DNA of 64,000 nt from Antrodiella citrinella. Lineage: Eukaryota; Basidiomycota; Agaricomycetes; Polyporales; Steccherinaceae. The notes beneath the pieces were generated by a model that saw nothing but the letters and a program-made list of their open reading frames with translations, did no database searches and had not been told where the DNA came from. The stretch covers positions 22,990-86,989 of the forward strand of contig SGPM01000090.1 of the NCBI GenBank assembly GCA_004802725.1, written 5' to 3'. Every line of letters starts with the position of its first letter. Position 1 is the first letter of the stretch. The translations under genes were made by a program, and so were the position numbers. Below, piece after piece: positions 10,761 to 21,838 of this stretch.

Positions 10761-13336
10761 ATGCAGGCTCAAATCTGCCCTTTGTTATGTACACGAATAC
10801 CCTCGGTGTCCGGTCACAGAGTCGTTAGACGATCGGTCTCACTGACCTCGAAACTCACAAATTCCTCCATAACAGGACCCACTACACCTGCACTGTCTGA
10901 CCTTACGCTTGGGTCATACTTCAGGTCGCAAGTCCTCGCTAATCACTCGTCACGACCTGCGCTCATATGCCGCGCTGAGCGTGCTGGGGCTCATGGGGGA
11001 CCATCCTCACGGATGCGGAATTTGGCGAAGGAGGATGGGAGAGAGAGAGCTTATCTGGCTTGGGATTATGAAGAGTTCGATCGTAACATCATGGCACTGA
11101 CGAGAGGACTCATTGGATTGGGGGTAAAGAAAGGGGATCGTGTGGGTGTCGTCATGGGAAATAACAGGTGCGTCGTGAATCTCATTGTGTATTGTCCGAC
11201 TTTTGAACAAGTTGAAAAGTGTGTACGCTATGTTGCAGTGGGCGTGCGCGAACATCGGTGCGGTCCTGGTCACATTGAATCCTGCATACAGAATAAATGA
11301 ATTTGTACGCAGTGCTCAGTCCTCTCCTTGAATTCTGATTTACCTCGTGACAGATATCTACTCTGTCTCTCGTCGGAGTCTCTCACCTATTCGTCGTGCC
11401 TAGTATTCGCTCGTCGCATTACGTCCAAATGCTCTCGTCTGCCTTTCCTGCGCTCTGCTCGGCCACGCCTGGCGAGATACAAGAGGAACGTCTTCCGGAT
11501 CTGAAACACTTGGTTGTATTTGATGACTCCGCAGCAAGTGTCTCCGGCAGTGCAGGTAGCAGTAAAATCACTGGGGTGGAAGATTGGCGAGAGACAAGAG
11601 CTACGATTGATTTCAGGGAAGTTCTACTTTGGGACGAGAATGGACGAGAAGCAAAAACAGTTCAAAGTATGGGAGATTCGTTGCAGAAGGACGACGTCAT
11701 AAATCTACAGTTCACCAGGTGAGTCTCCTCTCATGAGCTAAGATGCATTCTCATGAGAAATTAGTGGTACCACAGGTGCCCCTAAAGCTGTTTCTGTTCG
11801 TTAAGTTTACTGCAGCTTTCAGACTAGGCCCTGACATCGTATTAGTTGACGCACAGTAATCTTCTGAATAATGGTATCCTGGTCGGCAATGCGATGCGCA
11901 TTACACCTCAGGATGTACTCTGTAACGTGCCACCACTGTTTCATTGCTTTGATAAGTCTTGTGCAACTCTTTCCCATTTCCACTCTTAAACTAATTTGAA
12001 CCGTAAACACGCCTTGTCCTAGGAAATTTGGCGTTATGGACCCATGGTTCATGTATCGTATATCCGTCACCCGTTTTCTCTCCTTCAGCCATTGTGTCTA
12101 CGCTGGTGGAAGAGAAGTGCACAGCTCTGCACGGCGTTCCCACTCACTTCTTAGGCGTGCTCAGCGAGGTGGAGGAAAGGAGGAAAAGTGGTCAAGGCTT
12201 AGATCTCAGCCGATTGAGGTAAGTGCTTGAGCTGTCTTCATTTTGATCTATTTGAGTTGACGGTTGTGACTATGCTGTAGGACTGGTATCGCTGCGGGAA
12301 CGTCAATGCCTATAGACCTCATGAAACAGCTCATGGCGAAGATGAACCTGACTGATCTGACTGTTGCATATGGTATGAGTAAGTGCTCTCATTCACTCGC
12401 CACCATAGTCGAAGCTCATGTAGGCCCGCACCCACAGCTGAAACTAGGTGATTTCTACTCTAGCACTTCACTTTTACCTTCCAGTCCTGACATCGCCCAC
12501 CCAGCCCGGTCTCGTTCCAAACGACGCCTGTGGACTCAGTCGTGCATCGCGTTGAGACAGTTGGCAAAGTTCATCCGCACGTGCGAGCCAAGATAGTTGA
12601 TAACGACGGTAATATTGTACCGGTACACACGCCAGGAGAGCTGCTCGTAGCTGGCTACTTGGTCCAGGAGGGATACTGGAATGATGCAGAACAAACTGCG
12701 AGCGTGATGAAGACAGACGAAGACGGGACACTTTGGATGTATACAGGAGACGAGGGTGTCATGGACGAAGATGGATACTTACGAAGTGGGTCCGTGTCCT
12801 ATTCTTGTTGATGCATTACTCAACTTTCCCATTCGCAGTCGTCGGTCGTATCAAGGACATCATTCTTCGTGGCGGCGAGGTAAGCCTCCTCCTCCGTTGC
12901 TCATATTTCGCTGAACCTTCCTTCAAAGAACCTCTTCCCAGTCCAAATCGAGAACGTCCTCACCGACCACCCGTCCATCCGCGAAGCCGCAACTGTAGCC
13001 GTTCCTGACGCTAAATACGGTGAAGTGGTCGGAGCGTGGATTGTCCTGGAGCCCAACAGTCAGATGTCAAGAGAAGACGTACGACAGGTCGTTTGGGAGG
13101 GTATGAATCCACAAGTACGCGTGTTTGACCACACTTTACCACCTACTCATTTTCGTACTCACGATGTGTAGAATGCACCGGCATGGGTATGGTTTGTAGG
13201 TGAGCCTGGTGTTGCGGACGAGCTGCCCAAGACTGCAAGCGGGAAAGTGATGAAGCACATACTGCGGAAATGGAGTCGAGATCTAGCCGTGGAAGGAGTC
13301 GGGAGAGTCGCAATCAGCAATGGACGAAAGCAATGA
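10761..13336 (+). CDS. acyl-CoA synthetase, AMP-binding (ACSF2-like, 660 aa)
   Basis: This enzyme would activate a medium or long fatty acid with ATP and CoA. The Arg-rich, acid-free start suggests import into mitochondria or another organelle. The 12 exons are 10761-11167, 11220-11304, 11354-11718, 11765-11795, 11846-11951, 12011-12218, 12281-12378, 12438-12447, 12505-12785, 12839-12879, 12929-13114 and 13172-13336, total 1,983 nt. Adenylate-forming motifs fall in order: SGTTGAPKAVS (P-loop, alone on a 31-nt exon), FHCFGLVLGNLALWTHG, YGMTETSP (TETS on a 10-nt exon), YTGDEGVMDEDGYL, GRIKDIILRGGENLFPVQIE and the catalytic lysine region PKTASGKVMKH. Intron 5 (11952-12010) begins ATAAGT and ends AC; no GT-AG choice there keeps the frame. 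Substrate chain length cannot be read from the sequence. Confidence 0.9.
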
Positions 13337-13980
13337 GCTTTAGAACAATATTGACAAGTAAGGACAAAAATAAATTTCTGTACGACGGGGCGACTGGAAC
13401 ACCCGGCTTGCAGACATTCACCTTGCCATTGCTCCCCAACTGAGCTATCTCGACATTGTTCGCATCCCTCGAGCTTATATCCGATTGTACCCATTCGATG
13501 AGGAGATACCACATTGGAGAACTCGCCCCCTTGACGGATCGACCCCCAGAAACGTACATATTCATGATTCACCAATTCAACATGCGGACACACCATGGTA
13601 GAAAGCTCAAGTTTGTGGTACAACAACCTCTGGCTTTTGTCATTCTAGCTGCAATATAAGCTCCACATCTTTCAACTTTCAAATCCACCCACCGTTGGCA
13701 GTTGGTGTGTTACAGCCGTTCACGAAATTGTAGGCGTGTCCGAAAATAATAGTGTAGTTGTCGGCTAGCGGGAATATGTGGGATTAGGACGCCACTGACA
13801 AGAATGTTGCGCGGCACAGGCATACTAGTATCTTTGTCGACATCTCTCGTAAATGGTGCGAGAACATCCCCGCTGACTCTCCGTTTAGCTTTATACTGAG
13901 CTCCGCCCAGAGCTGACTACTACTGATTTTTTTCAAACACTCCTACAATTTCGTGAACAGCTGTAATTTGAGTCCACGAA
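13337..13980. other. intergenic, no gene seen
   Basis: This is the 3' flank of the acyl-CoA synthetase. Short open frames on both strands show no family resemblance. Confidence 0.5.
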
Positions 13981-14193
13981 TTGGACATTCCTCCGCTTCA
14001 GATCAGCGTGAATGAGCCGACCACGATCCTGCCACCCGAAATTTTGGTGCATGTGTTTGTGCTCGTTGTAGACGACAACAATTTCGTTCTCCGGAGCTGG
14101 ATCTGTCTCACCACCTTCTCGCTGGTATGCCGATGCTGGCGAGAGGTCATCATTGGCACCCTGTTCAGGCTCATGGTATACGGAAGATCGTAG
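13981..14193 (+). pseudogene. F-box N-terminal remnant
   Basis: The translated stretch shows an F-box core (LPPEILVHVFVLVVDD, then LTTFSLVCRCWREVI) like the N-terminus of the minus-strand F-box gene that starts near 16,448. It has no ATG in frame at its start, since the first codon of the open frame is TTG. It stops about 70 residues in, before any repeat region. I read it as a truncated copy of that family. An unrecognised spliced gene is the alternative. Confidence 0.5.
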
Positions 14194-14907
14194 CCAAGCC
14201 GATGGTGAAACGTGGGTTATAGGGTATTGCATACGAACCAAAGTCTCAGATCGTCTCGATGGTGATGGAACAGGGCTGAGGACGAATTAGGATTCAGAGA
14301 TTCAAGCCCTGTGGCGGAGCAGGAGAAGGGTTCACCTGATGTCGACGTTGACGAGTACGAAGACCACGGAGATGCTGATGTCGAAGAGGGACGCAGGAAC
14401 GCACCTGGGACCCAGTCTGGACCCAGTGGACGTTGGAGAAAGCGCGACGTGGACGTCAAAAGCGCTGAGCCTCGTGAGTCGCTTCAAACGAGAAGCGTCA
14501 CTTCGGGTAATTATTCGTATACAGTCGGGTTGGAACAAACAGACGAGCACAGGTTGAGAAAGACGTTGAACTCGCACATGTAGGAACAACAGGGTTATAT
14601 TCGTTGATATAGAGCGGAAAAACCCAGTACGGACAAACATAGGCGAAGGAAGAACTGCAAGTGTCGCGACATAATCAGACTCACAGAGTGAACTTAGATC
14701 TACTGGGTGTCAGTGGGTGATGGTACATGGTCTTCGACAAGATGAAGAAAGCAACAAATAATGGGCCGGCCACTGCACATATACTGGAGAGGATCTGTAG
14801 TGCACCACGGATATTTATCGGGAGACTTCACCGGCCCATTTGATGTTATCGACGTACGGCCGCAACGAGTCCAAATCCATTGGGAGTACACCTATCGCAT
14901 GAGGGAG
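14194..14907. other. intergenic, no gene seen
   Basis: Open frames on both strands (for example a D/E-rich one near 14,311) show no recognisable family, codon or splice support. Confidence 0.4.
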
Positions 14908-16448
14908 TTACAAAGTCGTCAGCTTCTTCCCCTCGTTGACGTGCGCTTGCAACATCCGCACCAAGCTTTCTGTGAGAATGCTGGGATCCGGAAGTTTTGT
15001 CCGGGTGTTTGAACTCGGAGCATGGGGTCGAAAGTAGGCGAACCAAAGGGAAAATGTATGGAGTTTCGGGAATGGAAAGGGCGCAGCACGGGATTTGGCT
15101 TGAGTGGCTGGGGTTTGTGGATCGGTGACGACTTGGCTCAGAGCATGGGCCTCAAAGATGCTGTCCAATATGGTGGGAAGGCGGTCGAGGATTAGGACTT
15201 CGAGGTTCTGAAACTTTGAAGTGACCAAGGAAGGGCAGGCTGAGAGTCGTGGAAACCCCATTTGGATTTCAGCGAGACTACACGTATCTCTGCCAGGCAG
15301 TCCTCCGAAGCAAGGGCGAAAATTCGTTCCGACAAGCTACCTGCCAGCACCTTGGAGGTATCGACCACTACGTGACTGAACGTCCCGCGTGCCTTATTCG
15401 CAGCAATGATTTTACCGATGGAGCCGCCGTTCGTTTCTACAAACAATTCGCGGAGTACAGATGCGGGCCCTATTAGACCATGCCCTGAGAGCTTCCGGAA
15501 AACAGCCGCAAGCAGCTCAAACGGATCCTTGATAATCTGGGCGCCTCCAAGCTCGGTGATTCCAACCGGTGCTGCCTCGAATGGTGTACCATGGCCTGCC
15601 TTGTTGTACACCATCGAGCCGGGGAACTCTAGGTGGTTCAGCATGACAGCAGCCTGTAGAGCGTCCTCCTGAATAGAGAGTTCCCGAAGAGAGGGCAAGT
15701 TGACGACAGGCAGAATGGTGTGAAGGGGAAGAGGTGAAGTGAAAGTCGACTCGATTTTCAGTTCCTCCAAGACGGACATGTCTTCCAATGCTCGAAGGAA
15801 CGCGTCCAGAGACGAACCAGACCCTCTGTCAGGACAAACTTCCAAGCGGAGGATCTTCAATGTTGGTCGAAAAAAGGGTGAGCAACTAGGGTAAGTGATG
15901 CGACTCAGGATCAAAGCTTCCAAACGCTTCAATGGAAACCGAGGCGATACCAGTGGTACGTCTCCTAAATAAGTCTGGAAACCGCCAGTGACCGTGAGTC
16001 GCTTCAGGATGGGTGCGTCGAGTGTCCCTGGATTGAGCATACCGCGAGCAGCTGTATAGTCCAAGGTCTCTACGCGATGCAATTGTGCTTCAGCGATGGC
16101 AGCGTCGGTATACCCGTCGCATGAGGCGATGAGACGAAACGCTGTCTCGCCTGAGCGCCGAATTGCAAGGATGGTCTTGGAACGAGGGGTGTCCGAGTTT
16201 AGCGAGATGTTTCGCCATAGAAGGGCTGTTTCAATGACAAACTTTTTCCAAGACCGACATACTGAGGAGAACCTCGCAAGGCGTTTCCACTGATCCAGCG
16301 GTTCCAATTCCTCGATAGCTAATATGAAAATCTGAACCAGGAGTTCGGAAGGAAACGATGTGGAGGGAGAGGGACGCGACAGGTCTGTGACTTGGATAGA
16401 CGGATCCATCTTGTGCTGCTCGAAGCTATCTTCTAGTGATAGCAGCAT
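14908..16448 (-). CDS. F-box protein with divergent leucine-rich-like C-terminus (about 498 aa)
   Basis: F-box proteins recruit substrates to SCF ubiquitin ligases through Skp1. Here the F-box is PSELLVQIFILAIEELEP through FSSVCRSWKKFVIETALLW, near residues 30-85. It is followed by repeats with L/I-rich spacing such as LKRLEALILSRITYPS and FRPTLKILRLEVCPD. Exon 1 runs 16448 down to 15284 and exon 2 runs 15239 down to 14908. The 44-nt intron GTGTAG...TCTCAG restores the frame ACPSLVTSKFQNLEVLIL; without it the protein ends early at 15192. An alternative start is the ATG at 16409, and an upstream exon cannot be excluded. The substrate is unknown. Such genes are highly expanded in mushroom genomes. 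Confidence 0.7.
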
Positions 16449-17432
16449 AAGCTCGTCAACTTGTAGGAACTCAGGCGGGCCCACGTACCAGTTACGAATG
16501 AGACGTATGCCAAATGGGTTCAGCTGAGATTCTAGGGCTCAGTTAGGCTCACAAGGCAGGACAGACTTCTAGCGCTCGAATATTCTTGTAGTCGGAATTT
16601 ATGTAAGCTCTTGTAATGAAAAGGTTTGTTCTATGACATGCATATGATGTTCGACTGACCTCCATCTTAGCAAGCAAGGATTGACTAGTAGCTGAGGATC
16701 TCGTGCTGGCAGTAAGTAACACACAACAGCGTCCTCAACTACACCACGCTTTGTTTCGATCGATCCGCTGAATAGAGCAAATGCCGGCATTCAAACGCTC
16801 AATTTTCACGTCTGTAAGTTTGTTCTCAAAATTGATTTCACCGTAAAAGAGGGCAGCGTTACGCTCCTACTTGCCGTTACTACTAAGTACGGAGCTCGTT
16901 CCTTGGCACCGAAAAAGCTCTCAGGATCTTCTCGATGCGGCTGTGTCTGTGACGCCTTTGTGTCTTTCTCTGCTGAGGGCGCGTTTGGTGGAGCAGAAGA
17001 CGCGATATCAGAGCAGTGCCCATTCAGATATCGTTCTCAGATCTCAATAGTAGTACTATCTACTGAGACCACTGATCACGGGGATCGCAGACGGTCCTAC
17101 CGATTGCACAATGCCGTGATAGAAACGAGCACTCTCCTTCCCAGACGACGTTGCTCCCCTGAAACGACCGGCGGCACATTCGGCCGGGGGCACTGAAAAC
17201 AATCGCCGGTGTGCACGCGGTTTCGGCCTCTGACGTCAGTCCGAGATCTGATTATCGGCACATATGGGTGCTTCTTCTGCCTTCCTCCGGCCGGCCATTG
17301 ACACCCACTCTTCCATCCAAAAGTCATATATAAGACACCAAAGATGCTCGTTCACGCGATGTTCAACCTTTTTCCCTCTCCCCCACCACCAATTTCTCCT
17401 CACCGCTACTCTCGTACCCGTTATCGCCCGCC
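16449..17432. other. divergent promoter region between the F-box gene and the dehydrogenase
   Basis: About 1 kb separates the two divergent starts. It contains a TATA box at 17325 for the dehydrogenase and no gene that I can support. Confidence 0.5.
17325..17334 (+). promoter_or_regulatory. TATA box of the dehydrogenase gene
   Basis: CATATATAAG lies about 100 bp before the ATG at 17433. A pyrimidine-rich tract (CCTCTCCCCCACCACC-like, about 17,380) follows before the start, as is common in fungal promoters. Confidence 0.55.
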
Positions 17433-18801
17433 ATGCCAGAGGGAACCATGAAAGCGCTGTGGTACAACAGCGTACGCGTTATCACAGCGTCTTCCCCAAT
17501 ACCTCTGCTGACCGTATCGTTGACAGCCCAGGAACTTTGAGATCAAGCAGGTGCCGATCCCCAAATGCGGTGATGATGAAGTCCTTCTCAAGGGTGAGTT
17601 GACAGCGAATGCCTCCCAGCGTCATTTTCTAATGCGTTCTGCGCGTAGTTTCGTGCTGCGGTGTTTGCGGTACCGACGGACATATCCACGAAGGAGAGTT
17701 CATCGCCACGTTCCCGGTAAGGCGCTATTCACAGTACTGATACGGTTCAAAGCTGACTGTATGCGCCATTTCTCAGCTCATTCCAGGACACGAAGCCATC
17801 GGAAAGGTGGTAGAAGTAGGAAAGGACGTCAAGGGTTTTGACTTGGGCGACCGCGTTGTCGCAGATGTGGGCATCTCGGTACGTTTTTCTAGATTCTTGT
17901 ACATACAATAGCGCTGACACCGCTATTTAGTGCGAGCATTGCTTCTACTGCCGTCGGGGTGAAGCTGTGTTATGTGAGAACTTCCACGCCCGCGGCGTTA
18001 CTCAAGATGGTGGTTTTGCAGAGTACATCGTCTAGTAAGTACCTCAAACCCTTTGATTCGTCAGTCGTTCAAAGACTAAATCGCATGTTACAGCAAATCG
18101 AAGAAATGCTACAAGATTCACAATCTGTCAGATGAGGAGTCTACCCTGCTCGAACCTGCCGCTTGCGCCATCCACGGTCTTGACAAACTGAATCCGCCGG
18201 TCGGCATTGACGTCCTTCTCCTCGGTGCTGGGCCCACCGGTCTGATCCTCGCTCAGCTGTTGAAGCTGAATGGTGCACACCGCGTCGTGATTGCAGCTAA
18301 CAAAGGCATCAAGATGGATATCGCAAAACAATTGAACGCTGGAGACGAGTACATTGAGCTGGACAGGCAAAACCCCGGCGCTCAGTGGGAGCAACTTAAG
18401 AAGGACAACCCGTACGGGTTCGACGTGGTTGTAGAGGCAACCGGCGTCGAAAAGATAGCGCAGGAAAGCATCCAGTATGTCAGGAGGGGTGGAACGATCA
18501 TGATATACGGCGTGTACGAGAATAAGGCAATGGTGCACTGGCCTCCGTCTAAAATCTTTGGAGATGAGATTCGGGTGAGTGCGAGCGGATCTCTTGGTGA
18601 ACCCTAGTAGCTGATCTTTCTCTTCAGATCATCGGGTCCTTCTCTCAAGCTTTCTGTTTCCCTCGTGCCGTTGCCTACCTTGATGGTGGCAAAGTGAACG
18701 TCAAGGGTATGGTAACGGATATCTTCAAGCTGGATGACTATCAGGCCGCTTTGGACAAGATGAACAGTCGTCAGGCTTTGAAGATCGCTATCAAGCCTTG
18801 A
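17433..18801 (+). CDS. zinc-dependent medium-chain alcohol/polyol dehydrogenase, D-arabinitol dehydrogenase-like (344 aa)
   Basis: It would oxidise a polyol or reduce a ketose with NAD(P). The family look is that of fungal arabinitol/sorbitol dehydrogenases, but the substrate is inferred. The 7 exons are 17433-17471, 17527-17593, 17649-17716, 17777-17878, 17931-18034, 18094-18574 and 18628-18801 (1,035 nt). Visible motifs are the catalytic-zinc region [16 protein letters not shown] and [18 protein letters not shown], the structural-zinc cysteines [15 protein letters not shown], and the Rossmann loop [18 protein letters not shown]. The cofactor segment [15 protein letters not shown] follows. 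Length matches the family. The first exon holds only 13 codons. Confidence 0.93.
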
Positions 18802-20377
18802 AGGAGACTCTGCGAGTCTTTGTGGATAATCGTATGGATGGTAACGCACGTATGTATACTAGACCCTCAAGTTGTATTCCAGTTCCGAGCATCGATTTAG
18901 CTACGTCGCGACCGACTTCAAACAGTCGTCATGACTGTATACCCAAGTGTACAAGTATGTAGGTGAATGCACAGTTTCTCAGCACTCAGCGGAAAGTCCG
19001 GAAGGGCCGGACCGTGCACTTCCTACGTCACAAGAAGCCTCTTTCAGTCTTATCATCAGCACCAACAATGTCGTTTACAATTGCCCATTGATTGCACATA
19101 GTCTGGACATCCACCACGCGATTGATATGATTAGGGCGCATGACGTGGACGCTACCCCAACATGTCGAGATGGGAAACGACAGAGGCGCAATACAAGGTG
19201 ATGTGGGTGTTCATTCGTGTGATACCTACAACTCGACTTTGACAATTCTGACGACCCTTTAGACCTACGACCTCTTTTAAGCGGTACCTACCTGAAGCTG
19301 AAGCTTGGCTTAGCCACTATCAAGCAACCGAGAGCTCAGGTGGAGAATCCTGAGATCACAAAGGATGACTTGAACGATCTGGCCTTCGCAAACGTACCGC
19401 GAATCCTAGAACGCAGGTACCTGATTTTCATCTTGCCGTTGTCAAGTTGTAGCATTTATGACCTTCGTGGTACTGGTGACATCTGGTTTGTTTCTCCATT
19501 TTGTCATGAATTTGATCTTCTCGTGAAGGCCATGATGAAGCAGCTCAGGCATTCTCGTTGGTCGGAGATTCGGCTACGGGCTGACCCTTACCAGATTGGA
19601 AGGAATGCCAAATTGGAAGGAAGTCACCACGTCGCAATGGTCCGCAACGACGGTGTAAGTACGACGGTTCCTCCGTTGACCACCGACGAACTCCTGCCGT
19701 CGCAGTACTCACTGACTCGTCGGCGTCGCATAGATGAAGAGACAGCCAACCTAGATGTATGGCCAGGAACGTTTGTGCACGGCCCGGGCACGAGATCTCG
19801 GAAACTACGGTATCATGTCTTGTAGTCATCATGTTTTGAAGATTCAAGCTACATTTCACAGCTGCCAATAAGACGTCTCTTTGAACGCGGAGTCGTACCT
19901 CTGAAAACACCGAAGGTGTATTGGCAGGTGATTTTGTACCTCGTCCCGAGAAGAGCACTCTCTTATGTTATGTTGAACTTTCAGACATGGATGTACAGTC
20001 ATCGATATCCTTGTATTCCAGACCATGGTGTCTCAGTCTCCGAATGGAAAATTGGCTCACTGTTTATGCAGCGGTCCCATTACCAATCGATTGGCGTCCT
20101 AGAGACTGTCGTCGCCGGGGTGTATGTCGCGTTTTTGAAGCCGCCAACGGACGCCATCACTTCTGTCCTCGGTCGTTCCGGCACTGCCTCGCAGTAATAC
20201 CTCATCGCAGCTCGTCAGCATAGCGCATGTCTTTCCTCCGATAGCCGATGTAGTACATCCGCGCTCAACACCGTGCCTTTCCGATTGGAAGTATAAGTAC
20301 ATGATGTCGCGCGACATCCGGCGACATCATCTTCACTCTTTTCTTTCACTTTTGTTTTATCCTTCAGACAGGCAGGT
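18802..20377. other. intergenic, possible decayed coding at 19,260-19,830
   Basis: Open stretches on the plus strand around 19,260-19,430 (containing ENPEITKDDLNDLAFANV) and 19,520-19,825 look somewhat protein-like. I could not join them into an open, family-recognisable model. Nothing else was seen. Confidence 0.35.
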
Positions 20378-21838
20378 ATGTCAAATAGAACAGACTGTAC
20401 GTGCTCGGTATTGGGATATGAGTTGTTCTCGAGCTGACCGTCTCTCATAGTCCCGATTGGCACTTTTGCTCCCGATGGCACCGTACTCAAATCCCCCTTC
20501 TATGGGTATCTTGTAGACAAGGTTGTAGCTTGGACATTTATGATTCTTTTCTCTACCACTCTGCGTAAGTCCCTCGGTCTCGAGTCGAGCTTTGCTGATC
20601 CCCTCGATAGTACTCCATGTTACTCAAGCTATCTATTACCGAATGTGGTTTCTGTTTCCGACCGTTATCCTCGCTACAAGTGGAGAGATCGCAGGCTGGT
20701 TTGGACGGTTGTGGTCGGCTTATGATCCGTTGGAGAATAATCCATACCTTATACAGTACGTCTGCTTGCTTTTACTCCTCACGCATCCACTAAAATACGC
20801 GTAGGATTGTGGCTACCATTCTGGCTCCAACACCCTACGTAGCGGTCCTGTTCATCCTCTTCTCGAGAATTACGCAGCAGCTCGGGACACACTACAGTCG
20901 TTTGTCGCCACAATGGTGTGAGTTGTTTCAGTTGTCCAGTCTTGTTATTCACGATACTCACAGATCGCTTCTTCAGATTCAAGAATCTTCCTCACAGGTG
21001 TAAGCAAGACACTTATATCTACGATTCCAAATTTGACTGTGAAGTTATCAGGATATCATTGCCCTTATCGTGCAAGGTGGTGGAGGGACCATAGCAGCAG
21101 GAGCCAAAACAACCGCCGGAACTAATCTGGTGAGTACCGTTAGTTCTGTGTAATGTTCTCATTGTTTAACTGGTGATACTCTAGGGTGGACATATCATGC
21201 TTGGCGGTATCATCTTCCAACTGAGTGAGTAATCCGTTGTAACTCTATCTCCCTTGTCTGACGATGCTTCCTGCAGTTGCGTTGATCATCTTCATCACCA
21301 TCTCTACCGAGTACTACTACCGCTATATCACCGACCGCCCACTTCGCAAGCCTAACCAGTTCAGTCATCGGTCTCAGTGGGGTTACCAAATGAAAGTCTT
21401 CACTGCTGCTTTGGTGTTCATCCTCTTCCTGATCTTCATTCGGTACGTACTTGGCACCGTGTTCAAGCTTCGGACTCAGTTTTTCTCTGATATATTTGCC
21501 TTAGGTCGATATACCGTACCGCTGAGCTTGCAGACGGCTGGACTGGGCCTATCATTACAACCCAAGTGTACTTCAGTACGTGATGCTATTCTTCTCTAGC
21601 TCACACCAAAGCTAACGCGACCCTTGCCAAAGATTTCTTCGATGGAATGGCTATTCTCATGGCCATCTTCACGATGAACTTCTTCCACCCGGGTCAATGG
21701 ATGAAGATGCCACCGCAAGACAACAGTGACAACGAATCAATGCGAACTCTTCCCGCCACCGGCAACCCCTCAAAGGATCTGTACAACTACTCGAACAGCT
21801 CTACGGCCTACTCGAGTGCCTCCTTCATCAACACCTAG
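20378..21838 (+). CDS. RTA1-like seven-transmembrane protein (324 aa)
   Basis: RTA1 family proteins are fungal plasma-membrane or ER proteins linked to lipid translocation and resistance to toxic amphiphiles. The 10 exons are 20378-20396, 20451-20564, 20611-20755, 20805-20917, 20977-20999, 21052-21129, 21185-21224, 21277-21442, 21505-21575 and 21633-21838 (975 nt). The conserved RTA1 run is visible: GEIAGWFGRLWSAYD, the LLAP-like TILAPTPYVAVLFILF, QLGTHYSRLSPQWYSRIFL, then the GGG-containing DIIALIVQGGGGTIAAG, GGHIMLGGIIFQL and RSIYRTAELADGW. Seven hydrophobic segments fit the family. The short cytosolic tail is rich in N, S and T. Start chosen because the next exon continues PIGTFAPDGTVLKSPFYGY, the usual N-terminus. 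Confidence 0.92.
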
